A stretch of 64,000 nt of DNA from Chitinophaga sp. (lineage in GTDB: Bacteria > Bacteroidota > Bacteroidia > Chitinophagales > Chitinophagaceae), in NCBI RefSeq assembly GCF_017745275.1, contig NZ_JAGHZS010000006.1:310001-374000 (forward strand), in the 5' to 3' direction. Within the stretch, counting starts at the first letter, position 1, and every line of letters begins with the position of its first letter. The translations under genes were made by a program, and so were the position numbers. Positions 53,484 through 63,153 of the stretch are shown piece by piece. The notes below the pieces were generated by a model, which did not search any database, had not been told where the DNA came from, and saw only the letters and a list, made by a program, of their open reading frames with translations.

Positions 53484-53939
53484 TCAGTAGCCTCTTTTTA
53501 TACGCTTTTTAAAGTAGCGGGCCATCAATACAAAAAATAGGGTAAAGCTGGCAAAAATCACGGTGGCGATGATCAGTCCGGATGTTTCCTCTGGTTTGCC
53601 ATCTGAGAATACAGCAACCAGTGAAACAATGGCGGCAAGACCTGCAGGTACAGAAAATATGATGGCTAACACCCGTCCAAACTTCAGCCCCGTCATAGAA
53701 GTTCTTTCTGTTGGTGCTGCGGGGGCCTGCACAATATATATCTGTGCAGGTGGTGGTGTTGGCGCTTCCGGCTTCACCATGTTCACCGAGGCGTTTGTCT
53801 GGTATTTGGAGCCGCAATGGGTACAGGTAACCGTTACCGTAGGATTATTGCCGGCGAGTAGCCAGGCCATTTCATCGATAACCGGTGCAATAAATTCAGC
53901 ACTTCCACAGTTCGGACACTTCGCTTGTTGACGTTCCAT
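53484..53939 (-). CDS. Zinc-ribbon membrane protein
   Basis: The protein has 151 residues. A zinc ribbon is formed by CPNCGS (residue 8) and CTHCGS (about 40). A Pro-rich linker leads to two membrane helices (about 87-110, VLAIIFSVPAGLAAIVSLVAV, and 118-140, LIIATVIFASFTLFFVLMAR), then a basic tail (YFKKRIKRGY). Function unknown; a small regulator or assembly factor is possible. Convergent with the cytochrome c gene and transcribed alone. Confidence 0.7.
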   Translation of the reverse strand: MERQQAKCPNCGSAEFIAPVIDEMAWLLAGNNPTVTVTCTHCGSKYQTNASVNMVKPEAPTPPPAQIYIVQAPAAPTERTSMTGLKFGRVLAIIFSVPAGLAAIVSLVAVFSDGKPEETSGLIIATVIFASFTLFFVLMARYFKKRIKRGY

Positions 53940-54126
53940 TCACACATATTTGCGAAAAAATAATGTAATATTTTTTGCCATCAAAATATTTTGTGAGATA
54001 GATACCGCCGTGCGCCTGCTGTGGCGGCGGATATTGCCCAGCCGGTAGTCATCTCCCTATAATAATATTTTCAAGATCTCCAATCACGGGAAAAGAAAGA
54101 TTGTCTTTTAAAGTTTATTTAAACTT

Positions 54127-54134
54127 ATAATTTT
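54127..54134 (+). promoter_or_regulatory. -7 promoter element of the phosphoserine phosphatase gene
   Basis: TAATTTTG matches TAnnTTTG, with a TTG at 54101-54103 upstream. If transcription begins a few bases downstream, the upstream TTG start (54133) would not be on the mRNA, supporting the GTG at 54178 as the translation start of the gene. Confidence 0.5.
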
Positions 54135-54177
54135 GTGCTCCGATAAGCGCAACAGCAGGCTATTTAAAAACAAATCC

Positions 54178-55461
54178 GTGAGTAAAAAGTATTATATTAT
54201 TGATTTCGACAGCACCTTCACGCAGGTAGAAGCACTGGATGAACTGGCGCGCATTTCGTTGCAGGAGCACCCGGAGCGGGAACAGATCTACAAAAAAATA
54301 GAGGATCTGACGAACCTGGCAATGGAAGGAAAATTGTCGTTCCGCGAAAGCCTGGCAGGAAGGGTGCAGTTACTGGAAGCCAATAAAGACCATCTGAAGC
54401 AGTTGGTAAAGCATTTAAAAAAACAGGTATCTACCTCTTTTTCCAGGAATAAGCATTTCTTCAAACAGCATGCAGATGATGTACTGATTGTATCCGGTGG
54501 TTTTAAAGAGTTTATCACACCAGTGGTACTGCCGTTTCATATCAAAAAAGAAAACATTTACGCCAACACCTTTGTGTTTAACAAGGAAGGAAAAATAGTG
54601 GGGTATGATGAAAATAATCCATTATCCAACGAAGGCGGGAAAGTGAAGCTACTGAAGGAACTGCAGCTGCCCGGAGAAATTCATGGTATCGGTGACGGCT
54701 ACTCGGATTTCCAGTTGAAGGAATCTGGGATGATCAAGAAATTTTATGCGTTTACGGAAAATATAGAACGTAAATCTGTTACAGAGAAAGCGGATCATAT
54801 CACGCCCAGCCTGGATGAATTCCTGTACCTGAATAACCTGCCCGCTGCTATTTCCTATCCTAAAAACAGGATACAATGCTGGGTAGTAGGCGATGTGCCG
54901 GATGCTGCAGTTAAGTACCTGAAGAAAGAAGGCTTTACGGTGAAACATACTGCCAAGCTGGAAGACAAGCAACTGAAAGAAGCTGGTATCATTTTGCTGG
55001 GTCATAAGGAAACCATTGCGCCGGAGAAACTGGCTAAGGCTACCCGCCTGAAAGTGATTGGCTACCTGGGCAACAGCAAGAAATATATTTCGCAGGAAAC
55101 CTGCACCGATATGGGCATTGTTATTTTTGATAACATCAAAAAGGCGGAATCTGTAGCGAAGCGAATCGCCGATTTTATCAATACCGGCGATGCTTTCAAA
55201 AGCAGTAACTTCCCGAATATCCAGTTGCCTAAAGTAAAGAACGGGCATCGTTTTGTACATATACACCGCAATGTGCCCGGCATGATGGCAAAGGTAAACC
55301 AGGTACTGGCCGATCATTCCACCAATATTGTGTCGCAGTTCCTGATGACCAATGAGCGCATTGGTTATGTGATTACAGACATCAGTGCAGAGTATGATAA
55401 AAAAGTATGGCAGGACCTGAAACAAATAAAAGATACCATCAGTTTCCGGGTGTTATATTGA
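54178..55461 (+). CDS. Phosphoserine phosphatase fused to a PGDH remnant and ACT domain
   Basis: From GTG 54178 the protein has 427 residues; the frame extends 15 codons upstream but overlaps the promoter. Residues about 1-205 form a HAD phosphoserine phosphatase: IIDFDSTFT (nucleophile Asp), VSGGF, the Lys in EGGKVKLLKEL and GDGYSDF. It releases serine from phosphoserine. Residues about 225-330 resemble the substrate-domain half of 3-phosphoglycerate dehydrogenase (GFTVKHTAKLEDKQLKEAGI, KLAKATRLKVIGYLGN), but the NAD-binding Rossmann domain with GxGxxG is absent. The PGDH-type C-terminal ACT domain follows (RFVHIHRNVPGMMAKVNQVL, NERIGYVITDI). Expected role: last step of serine synthesis with serine feedback through ACT. 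Confidence 0.82.
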   Translation: MSKKYYIIDFDSTFTQVEALDELARISLQEHPEREQIYKKIEDLTNLAMEGKLSFRESLAGRVQLLEANKDHLKQLVKHLKKQVSTSFSRNKHFFKQHADDVLIVSGGFKEFITPVVLPFHIKKENIYANTFVFNKEGKIVGYDENNPLSNEGGKVKLLKELQLPGEIHGIGDGYSDFQLKESGMIKKFYAFTENIERKSVTEKADHITPSLDEFLYLNNLPAAISYPKNRIQCWVVGDVPDAAVKYLKKEGFTVKHTAKLEDKQLKEAGIILLGHKETIAPEKLAKATRLKVIGYLGNSKKYISQETCTDMGIVIFDNIKKAESVAKRIADFINTGDAFKSSNFPNIQLPKVKNGHRFVHIHRNVPGMMAKVNQVLADHSTNIVSQFLMTNERIGYVITDISAEYDKKVWQDLKQIKDTISFRVLY

Positions 55462-55488
55462 GTATATTTGATAAGTTATAAAGAGAAG

Positions 55489-55521
55489 GAGCTGTTTCAT
55501 TTTTTGAGGCAGCTCTTTTTT
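55489..55521 (+). terminator. Terminator after the phosphoserine phosphatase gene
   Basis: GAGCTG (55489-55494) pairs with CAGCTC (55510-55515), followed by TTTTTT. It lies 14 bases before the redoxin gene start at 55536. Confidence 0.7.
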
Positions 55522-55535
55522 AAACCGGTATCAAC

Positions 55536-56093
55536 ATGTTACTAAGGCTGTGTTTATGGTTACTCTGTGCTGGCGGGTGCTTATCTGCCATGGGACAAAC
55601 CTATGAACGAACAACGCTCCTTACCAAAATGCCTGCCTTGAAAAAGGAAGTCACTGGCGGATTTACCGTGTTTGTATTTTTATCTCCTGAATGCCCTTTG
55701 TGTAAAAACTATAGTGTAGTATTGAAGCAATTGAGTGAGCAATACGCAGGGCAGGTGCGCTTTGCAGGCATTGTGCCGGGAAAGGCTTATTCAATGAAGG
55801 ATATCCGCCGGTTCCGGAAGCATTACGCCATTCCATTTGCGATATACCGGGACCGCGACAGAGTGGTGAGTACTTACCTGGAGGCCACTGTTACGCCGGA
55901 AGTGTTGCTGATAAATAACACGGGCATCGCGCTTTACCGGGGCGCCATCGACAACTGGGTAGTGAATCTCGGTAAAAAAAGACCAGCGGCTACGGAACAT
56001 TACCTGGCGGCTGCGATCCAACAAAGTTTACAACAACAGCCGGTAGTATTATCCCGTACAACGCCGGTAGGATGTTTAATCAATGATTTCTAG
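55536..56093 (+). CDS. Redoxin (AhpC/TSA-like) exported protein
   Basis: The protein has 185 residues with a signal peptide (to about residue 20). A thioredoxin-like fold carries CPLCKNY (LSPECPLCKNYSVVLKQL) as redox motif, and TVTPEVLLINNTGIALYRGA includes the cis-proline loop. A further cysteine near the C-terminus (VGCLIN) may be involved. It is most like redoxins that neighbour copper type II monooxygenase/cytochrome proteins in several phyla, and its convergent neighbour is exactly such a protein. The two stop codons overlap on opposite strands (56090-56093, CTAG). Confidence 0.83.
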   Translation: MLLRLCLWLLCAGGCLSAMGQTYERTTLLTKMPALKKEVTGGFTVFVFLSPECPLCKNYSVVLKQLSEQYAGQVRFAGIVPGKAYSMKDIRRFRKHYAIPFAIYRDRDRVVSTYLEATVTPEVLLINNTGIALYRGAIDNWVVNLGKKRPAATEHYLAAAIQQSLQQQPVVLSRTTPVGCLINDF

Positions 56094-57406
56094 GGTAGCT
56101 CTAGTGGCAATGTTTCATCGCCTGGTTCATAAGGCATTGCCAGCATTACAAGGGTGAGCATTTCATCTGTACTTTTCATATCTCCACTTGAATAAATAGT
56201 TTGCGGCGGATTAAATGGATTGTTAGGATTTTCCGCGGTATTGTCGTAAGTCCCTTCTACAGTGAGTATGGAGCCACGTGGTATTTTTACCAGGTGTTTA
56301 AAACGATAAAGTTCCTGCCATTTAAAATCCCAGTCTGCGATGTTCACCAGCCGGATGGTATCGCCTTGTGGTGTAACCGCATAGGCGGTGAATTTTTTTC
56401 CCAGCAGGTGCATATGTGGCCATACATATAGCAACGACTGATCCATCGCCGGGGTAGTTACTTTCACGGTAAATGTTTTCACGCGGTTGGGTTGAATATA
56501 AAAGTAGGGATCGATATCTTTTTCACCGATGCCACCGGAGCCGATGCTGATCAGGTTTATTTTACGTTTCACCGGTGTTTTGGTGAAGAAGATATTCAAC
56601 CCGCTGATATCTTCTTCCGGCCTGCCTTGCGGGGCATAGTGCATAGTGAGGAGGATAGCGCCTTTGCGGGGCATTACCCAGCCCATATCTTTTGGGTAGG
56701 ACTCGTACGAAGCGCCGGGAATCCATCCGCCGTAATAAATCATGTTTTGCTGTAACGGGCGGTATTGTTCGTTTTTGCGGCGGTCGTCTTCTGTTACGTT
56801 GATAAAGTCGTCGCCGGCGTTCGGATCAATTCCCGGAGGGGCTGCGCATACGGCGTAGTTGGCATGGTGTACCAGTTTTTTATTACCGGAAATGAACTCA
56901 ATAGCTTCCACATTCATGGAATCCGCGAGTTCGAAAGGGATGCGGAATACAACAAATCGTTCGAGGTTATCGCCTTTGATGAGAAAGGGTTTGGGCATTT
57001 TCAGCACCAGGTCGGGCTGGCGATGGTATTGGGTGCCGGTGGTAAAGGTGGGGACGTCGTTTACTTTACCGGGCTTACCTTTGGGCGCTTTATTATTTAC
57101 CCAGTCAGCAATCAGTTGGATATCGGCATCGGAGAGCCTTCTTTCGTTGGCGAAGGAAGTGTAGTGTGCGTCCGGTTTCCAGGGTGGCATGTAGCGGCTT
57201 TCCGTTACTTTTTTGATGAAGTTGGCGCGGCGGGCTACGTCTTCATAAGTGATGAGCGGGAAGGGGCCTGATTCACCGGGGCGGTGACAGGGCGTGCAGT
57301 TGCGGTGGATAATAGGAGCGATATCATTGTAAAAGGTGGCCTGCTGAGCGAAGCTGGCGAAAGAGAGCAGGAAGAGAATCAGTACCGGGAATATTGTTTT
57401 TTTCAT
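56090..57406 (-). CDS. Cytochrome c plus copper type II monooxygenase-like protein
   Basis: The protein has 438 residues with a signal peptide (to about residue 21). The N-terminal part is a cytochrome c domain with CTPCH (NCTPCHRPGESGPFPL) and a Met in RYMPPWKP. The rest resembles the ascorbate-dependent copper monooxygenase (PHM/DBH) fold: VHHANY, LLTMHYAPQG, YVWPHMHLLGKKF and a final Met-containing MKSTDEM, all potential copper ligands. It could be an exported oxidoreductase that takes electrons through its own heme. Often encoded beside redoxins. Substrate unknown. Confidence 0.82.
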   Translation of the reverse strand: MKKTIFPVLILFLLSFASFAQQATFYNDIAPIIHRNCTPCHRPGESGPFPLITYEDVARRANFIKKVTESRYMPPWKPDAHYTSFANERRLSDADIQLIADWVNNKAPKGKPGKVNDVPTFTTGTQYHRQPDLVLKMPKPFLIKGDNLERFVVFRIPFELADSMNVEAIEFISGNKKLVHHANYAVCAAPPGIDPNAGDDFINVTEDDRRKNEQYRPLQQNMIYYGGWIPGASYESYPKDMGWVMPRKGAILLTMHYAPQGRPEEDISGLNIFFTKTPVKRKINLISIGSGGIGEKDIDPYFYIQPNRVKTFTVKVTTPAMDQSLLYVWPHMHLLGKKFTAYAVTPQGDTIRLVNIADWDFKWQELYRFKHLVKIPRGSILTVEGTYDNTAENPNNPFNPPQTIYSSGDMKSTDEMLTLVMLAMPYEPGDETLPLELP

Positions 57407-57422
57407 ATGGCTGTTAAAGAAG

Positions 57423-57462
57423 CAGGTTTGAGCGGGATAGAAAATATCTGCTCAAACCTGCT
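57423..57462 (-). terminator. Terminator of the third SusCD operon
   Basis: GCAGGTTTGAGC (57423-57434) pairs perfectly over 12 bases with GCTCAAACCTGC (57451-57462), 22 bases after the SusD stop on the minus strand. The following minus-strand sequence is only moderately T-rich. Confidence 0.75.
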
Positions 57463-57483
57463 GTATGAAATGGATGTCAATGA

Positions 57484-59196
57484 CTATTTTTTATCCCACC
57501 AGATCCTGCCGAACATATCGGTTGGTAAACCGAAGTCAGGATCTTTGCGCATGTCGTCGATCGCTTTTGTCCTGTTGGTGTAGTTGAGGTCACCACCCAG
57601 CGGGTAGTTGATCACGTATCTGCGTGGCATGTCGAGTGGTTGGCCGTCACCTTTGAGTGCTTCCAGTGCGAGGCTGGTAGTGGTGTTAGGCATACCGGTT
57701 CTCTTGATCAGCGCCCAGGCTTCATTAGGCTGTTTGAAGTAAGTGAGATACTGTTGTATCGCTATTTGCTCCAATGCTTTGGCCGGGTTGAAAACGATGT
57801 TGGGTTGTTGTTTATAGGCATCGATTTCTGCAGGTTGTACCGGGGAATAATCTGGCAACTGAGCGGCTTTGCCCATACGGTCGTATAACAAAATAGAGGC
57901 TTCTATTCCTTTGTTGTACCAGTCAGCGGCAGACTCGGTAGTCATACCTCTGGCGGCCAGTTCGGCGCGCATGAAGCAAACATCGGCATAGGTAATGAGT
58001 GGGAAGGAAGTGAAGCCTTTACCACCATTGTATTCTGCCTGAAATAATCTTTGCTGAATTGGAGAGATGGTATCCAGTGTTAGGTCATTGTTGCCGTCTT
58101 TGATAACGATGTTGGCAAAGAAGCGTTTTTTATCATCATCTTTACTGGCATCCGGGCTGGCGTATTGACCGTAGTATTGGCGCGGATTCCATACGGCGTT
58201 GGCATCTATTTTATTTTGTTGTTTAGCCGCATCGAAATTAACCTGCGTCCAGCTGTTCTTGCGGAAAAATAGACGTAGTCTTGGATCCTGGGTATTCCAC
58301 AGGAAGTCTACGGTATTTTTTTCACCAGAGAAGCCGGCATCTGGATAAGGGTTCCAGTTACCGCCCTGGGTAAAGCCGGATCCACCAACGAATATCCATT
58401 CTTCTGCGGCATTGCTAATAATGCCTACATTATCGGCCAGTACTTCTGCAGCGATGGCTTTTACTTTTTCAGGATCGCGTTTGGTAAGGCGCATCGCCAT
58501 TTTTAAACGCAGGGTATTAGCCACTTTGATCCATTTCTGAATAGAAGCCTGGTCGCCCTGGAAGTACAGGTCAGAAGGCCCGAGTAATTCCTGTATAGCA
58601 GCAGGTGTTGATTTCAGCACCGCTACGGCATCCTTCAGTTCTTTATCAAAAATGGTATATAATTCCTGTTGTGATTGATAAGCCGGCGTGATAGTTCCGC
58701 CCTGGCGTGCCTTGATAGCATCCACATAAGCCAGGCTGCCGTTAGGATCTGATACATACCAGGCATAATATACTTTCAATATGCCGGGAATAACACGCAT
58801 GTAAGCATATTTTTCTTTCTGGCCGGCAGGCATCAGATCTATTCTTTGTTGTGCATCCACCAACAGCGGCGCTACATTGGTATAGAAGTTACCGTAGCGA
58901 ACATTGGTACCACCTGCGGTGGTAGTAAAGCTAACGCCATTCCCGTTTTTGCGGACAAACTGTTGCGTCCAGTTAGAGATACAGCGGATGTTATCATAAA
59001 ATGCCTCGAAGTTGTTATCGTGCATTTTAACAGTGGCTGTAGCGATCAACGGTTTGGGAGATATATTTAATATTAGTTTTGGATCGGTATTATACTCTGC
59101 CATTTTTTCCCGCTTACAGGAAACCGCAAGCATACCCAGCGCCATTGTTGCAACTGCACAGGACCGGGTGTTATAAAAGTATTTTTTCATTTTCAT
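57484..59196 (-). CDS. SusD/RagB-family lipoprotein (SusD-like_2 type)
   Basis: The protein has 570 residues with a lipoprotein signal (MLAVSC, cysteine near residue 27), then KREKMAEYNTDPK. It resembles the SusD-like_2 branch: FEAFYDNIRCISNWTQQF, WIKVANTLRLKMAMRLTKRD, FPLITYADVCFMRAELAARG. It lies 37 bases downstream of a SusC gene and binds the imported ligand on the outer membrane. No sugar-degrading enzyme genes are linked within the window, so the cargo may not be a polysaccharide. Confidence 0.92.
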   Translation of the reverse strand: MKMKKYFYNTRSCAVATMALGMLAVSCKREKMAEYNTDPKLILNISPKPLIATATVKMHDNNFEAFYDNIRCISNWTQQFVRKNGNGVSFTTTAGGTNVRYGNFYTNVAPLLVDAQQRIDLMPAGQKEKYAYMRVIPGILKVYYAWYVSDPNGSLAYVDAIKARQGGTITPAYQSQQELYTIFDKELKDAVAVLKSTPAAIQELLGPSDLYFQGDQASIQKWIKVANTLRLKMAMRLTKRDPEKVKAIAAEVLADNVGIISNAAEEWIFVGGSGFTQGGNWNPYPDAGFSGEKNTVDFLWNTQDPRLRLFFRKNSWTQVNFDAAKQQNKIDANAVWNPRQYYGQYASPDASKDDDKKRFFANIVIKDGNNDLTLDTISPIQQRLFQAEYNGGKGFTSFPLITYADVCFMRAELAARGMTTESAADWYNKGIEASILLYDRMGKAAQLPDYSPVQPAEIDAYKQQPNIVFNPAKALEQIAIQQYLTYFKQPNEAWALIKRTGMPNTTTSLALEALKGDGQPLDMPRRYVINYPLGGDLNYTNRTKAIDDMRKDPDFGLPTDMFGRIWWDKK

Positions 59197-59233
59197 ACTT
59201 AATAATTTAAATCAACTTCAATCAGCCAATTGT

Positions 59234-62200
59234 TTAGAAACTGGCGTTAACAGTAAAGTACATAGTACGTGAAAGTGGTGTGCCACCACCCAGGAAGGCA
59301 GCACCAGAACCGCTGGAGATATAATCTTCCGGATTCACCTTGTCAGGCAGGCTATTGTATAAGTACATCAGGTTTCTGCCACCTACTGTTAGTCTTAAAC
59401 CATTGAATTTAATTTTTGAAGCAAAGCGTGCAGGCAGGTCATAGCTCAGTGACGCATCGCGTAAGCTCACCCAGGATGATTCATGGGCAGATCTTTCGCG
59501 GATACCGGCAAACCAGCTGAAGGCGTTGTTATAATAAGCGTATGCACGTAACGGACGTACAATACCTTTGTCATAGGCTTCCTGGTAAGTCATGCCACCT
59601 ACGTTGTGATTCTGACCATCAATACCCAGTCTTACAGTTCCATCTGCAAAAACACCATCCGGGATAATACCATCTGTACGGGTAACACCTGCCGCATCTT
59701 TGAATTCAATACCGCCCAGGTCTTTGGTACGGCCAGGTAATGTATTCTCCAGCATACCCACTTGTGAGCCATAGTTGTAGCTATTTGAGTACACATAGCC
59801 ACCAAATTTGGAATCCAGCAAGAAGGAAAGAGAGAAAGATTTATAGTTGAAAGTATTTCTCAGGCTTCCCATGAATTTAGGTACAGAAGATCCGATCACT
59901 GCTTCTTTGTCGGTAGCATTTGGATTGTCGGTTTGACGTAAGAATACCCCGTTTGCTTTTAACACCGGTTTGCCATTCAGGACGCTGTTTACAGGCTTGC
60001 CGTCTGCATCTTTTGCCTGGTAGCGTGCATAACCATAGGCTGCTACCATGGTGCCATATTCGCCGCCACGGATGGCTACCGTACGGATACCATCATCTCC
60101 CTCCAGACCTACTTTATCTACGCCGGGTGCAAGATCTATGATTTTGCTACGATTACGGGTATAGTTAAAATATACATCCCAGGAGAAATTTTTATTTTTT
60201 ACCGGAGACCCATATAATGCCAGTTCAATACCCTGATTTTGTACGTTACCGCTATTAATCAGTGCATTTTCCACGCCTGATTCTGAGGGAACTTTCAAGG
60301 CAATGATCTGGTTTTTGGTATTTTGTTTATAGTAGGTCAGATCTGCGCCCAGCCTGTTCTGGAAGAACTTCAGTTCTGTACCGAATTCCATTTTATAGGA
60401 TCTTTCCGGTTTCAGGTGAAGGTTACCAAGGGTAGAGGATTGAAAGTTATATCTTTCAATGCTGTTACCATAAGGGTCATTGTAATTAGGGTTTGTTACA
60501 TAAGCACCGGTGTTGGTTGTGTATACGGTGGTACCGTTGCCTGCAATAATATAGGAAGCTCTTAATTTACCATAAGTAACATATTCAGGTAATTTGAAAG
60601 CTTCTGTAAATATCCAGGCCAGATCTGCTCCGGGATAGAAGTACGAATAATCTCCGTGCCCATCAGGATATAAGAGCGTAGAGTTCCAGTCGTTACGTCC
60701 ATAGATATTCAATGTTAACATGTCTTTCCAGGAAACACTACCCTGGAAAAATCCTGATACCGTCTGGTATTTATTGGGAGAGCCTTCTTCTGCATAGGGA
60801 TCGTCCACTGAGTTGCTCAGGCGATATACCATTGGTATTTTAAGACCATTCCTGGTATAGCCCACGTTGGATTTCGTTTCTGAATTGTTCAGTTCCGCAC
60901 CTACCTGCAAAAAGAGATCAAACGCATTGATTTGTTTATTGAAATTCAGGTTTCCTTTCAACCGCGTTTGCAGTATTCTTTTAAGCGAAGTATAGTAATA
61001 ACCGGCAGGACCAGAGAAGGCAGAATCACGGCCCAATTTCATCTGATCGTAGGAAGTAGAATACAGGTTTACGCCGGTGCTGCTTTCAAACGTTAACCAG
61101 GGTGTCAGGTTTATTTTTGAAGTCAGGTTACCACGGTAGTTATCTTCAATTTGCCGTTGGTTATCTTTATTCAGTGTAAACCATATGCTGGAGTTACCAA
61201 CAGGATCGTTCTTATTAATACCACCATTTACAGAGTCGATATAATGATTTCTCCAGTAATCGAGATTATAGTTTCTGGGGATACCAAATGCAAGGTTATA
61301 GATCATATTGTTATCACCGCTCGCGTAGTTGGGATTGTAGGCATTACTGCGTACATAGGCTACATTCGCATCTAACAGGATGGATTTGGATAAACGGTGG
61401 GTGGCGCGCAGGTTAAAACTGTTGCGTTTGAAATCGTTCTTAGGAGTGGTACCTGCACTACTGTTGTTGGAATAGGAGAAGCGGAAGGTAGTGACTTCAT
61501 TACCGCCTTCTACTGCCAGGTTAGAGTTGATGAACTTGCCGGTACGATAAAGGCTTAATACGTTTAACGGAACGTTTTTAATGATCATACCGTTGATATC
61601 CTTTATCGGTTCTCCCTTCATTTCAGGGCCATAACCAAAGCCATATGTGTTAGGATCTATTCCTTTTATACCATCAGGGCCGGGGGCAATAAAGTTTTCG
61701 GGGCTGGTACCTGATCCAAAGCGATTCTGATAAGCGATAGTAGCATATGGTTTATCATATGATTCTGTATGATTAAAAGAAACGCCCAATCCTTTTTTGG
61801 AGTAGCCTTTTTTAGAGGTAATCAGGATAACGCCATTAGCGGCTCTGTTACCATATAATGCGGTTACTGCTCCACCTTTCAGTACGGAAATAGAGGCAAT
61901 ATCATCCGGGTTAATATTTTTCAGGATGTTACCAAAATCCTGTTCGCCGCCCCTGTTAGGTAATACTACCTGGTCGTCCATCACAATACCGTCAACTACA
62001 ATGAGGGGAGTATTTCTGAATGCATCCAGGGAGGAACTTCCCCTGATCAGAAAACGTGGAGTAGCTTGTGGACCGCCATTACCGGGTGTTACCTGTAAGC
62101 CGGGTACCAGTCCTTGTAACGCTGCGATAGGATTTACCGAATTGGCACGGGTAATATCTTCTCCTTTGATTTCTGTTACCGCATAGCCGAGAGAACGTTT

Positions 62201-62881
62201 TTTACGTTCTTCTCCAAAGCCTGTTACTACTACTTCATTCAATTTCGATTCATCTTCCTGCAGCACTATATTCAGGTTATTTCTTCCTTTGGTAGCCGTT
62301 TCCGAAGCCGTGAAACCTAATGCACGAAACATTAATACAGCGTCATCTGCCACATTATTTACGGTGAAATTACCGTCCGGGTTAGAGATTGCACCCGTAG
62401 CTTTCCCTTTAACGCGAATGGAAACGCCTGGAATAGGACGGCCTTTGGCATCTCTTACGCTACCGGAAACAGATTTGGTAGTGGTATCTGCCATTGCCAG
62501 CAGTGTAGCTCTTTCCGGCATTTTCAGTTTTACCAGGATGTTTTTTTCCATGACTACATAGTCCAGTGGTTGTCCCTGGAATATGGCAGTCAGCGCATCA
62601 TTCAGAGGTGCGTCTTTCATGTTGACATTAACCGGGTTGCCGGCTGCAATGACATTTTTTTTGTAGAGAAAAAGATAGCCTGTTTGCTCTTCAATTTTTT
62701 TAAAGGCTTGTTGCAGGGAGAGGCGTTGGCCCGTTAATGTAACCTTTTGGGAAAAGGCGGTTGCACTCACGTGCAGGGCGCCCACCAACAAAAGTATTAC
62801 AGACAATTTCACAACCATCCATGTTTTAGAGTGTAAAAATGCGGTGCCGCACTTGTTTTGGCACCAAGCGGTAAAAATCAT
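59234..62881 (-). CDS. SusC/RagA TonB-dependent transporter with STN domain
   Basis: The ATG at 62881 (MIFTAWCQNKCG...) gives 1215 residues with a typical extended signal peptide (KLSVILLLVGALHVSATAFS); an upstream in-frame start at 62980 would add 33 unlikely residues. An STN domain (LTGQRLSLQQAFKKIEEQTG), a carboxypeptidase-regulatory-like domain (VSGSVRDAKGRPIPGVSIRV), a plug (EVVVTGFGEERKKRSLGYAV, PRFLIRGSSSLDAFRNTPLI, LKGGAVTALYGNRAANGVIL) and a large barrel ending FTVNASF follow. The STN domain and adjacent FecR gene indicate sigma/anti-sigma signalling. Substrate unknown. Confidence 0.94.
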   Translation of the reverse strand: MIFTAWCQNKCGTAFLHSKTWMVVKLSVILLLVGALHVSATAFSQKVTLTGQRLSLQQAFKKIEEQTGYLFLYKKNVIAAGNPVNVNMKDAPLNDALTAIFQGQPLDYVVMEKNILVKLKMPERATLLAMADTTTKSVSGSVRDAKGRPIPGVSIRVKGKATGAISNPDGNFTVNNVADDAVLMFRALGFTASETATKGRNNLNIVLQEDESKLNEVVVTGFGEERKKRSLGYAVTEIKGEDITRANSVNPIAALQGLVPGLQVTPGNGGPQATPRFLIRGSSSLDAFRNTPLIVVDGIVMDDQVVLPNRGGEQDFGNILKNINPDDIASISVLKGGAVTALYGNRAANGVILITSKKGYSKKGLGVSFNHTESYDKPYATIAYQNRFGSGTSPENFIAPGPDGIKGIDPNTYGFGYGPEMKGEPIKDINGMIIKNVPLNVLSLYRTGKFINSNLAVEGGNEVTTFRFSYSNNSSAGTTPKNDFKRNSFNLRATHRLSKSILLDANVAYVRSNAYNPNYASGDNNMIYNLAFGIPRNYNLDYWRNHYIDSVNGGINKNDPVGNSSIWFTLNKDNQRQIEDNYRGNLTSKINLTPWLTFESSTGVNLYSTSYDQMKLGRDSAFSGPAGYYYTSLKRILQTRLKGNLNFNKQINAFDLFLQVGAELNNSETKSNVGYTRNGLKIPMVYRLSNSVDDPYAEEGSPNKYQTVSGFFQGSVSWKDMLTLNIYGRNDWNSTLLYPDGHGDYSYFYPGADLAWIFTEAFKLPEYVTYGKLRASYIIAGNGTTVYTTNTGAYVTNPNYNDPYGNSIERYNFQSSTLGNLHLKPERSYKMEFGTELKFFQNRLGADLTYYKQNTKNQIIALKVPSESGVENALINSGNVQNQGIELALYGSPVKNKNFSWDVYFNYTRNRSKIIDLAPGVDKVGLEGDDGIRTVAIRGGEYGTMVAAYGYARYQAKDADGKPVNSVLNGKPVLKANGVFLRQTDNPNATDKEAVIGSSVPKFMGSLRNTFNYKSFSLSFLLDSKFGGYVYSNSYNYGSQVGMLENTLPGRTKDLGGIEFKDAAGVTRTDGIIPDGVFADGTVRLGIDGQNHNVGGMTYQEAYDKGIVRPLRAYAYYNNAFSWFAGIRERSAHESSWVSLRDASLSYDLPARFASKIKFNGLRLTVGGRNLMYLYNSLPDKVNPEDYISSGSGAAFLGGGTPLSRTMYFTVNASF

Positions 62882-63153
62882 ACATTTGATTTTAGGTAAG
62901 GAAATATGTGTTTCGCGACGATATTTAATTGCCTGTATAACCGGAGATGCGCTAACATCCCCGGTTTTTTTATTCGGCAACAGTTAATGTTGGTTACTGT
63001 TTATAAGGCATACGTTTTTAAGGATGAACAATAGCTTTTGGTTGTACATATCGTTGACACTCCGGGTTAGCGGAGGTATATTTTTGGTTGACAAATATTA
63101 TATATAAGATTCCTGGTGGGGGAATGCTTTGAATGCGTTTGTTAAGTACTCAC

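Noticed and set aside
62882..62980. 33-residue N-terminal extension of the SusC-like protein
   Set aside because: It would precede the normal extended signal peptide of this family; the ATG at 62881 gives the usual start.
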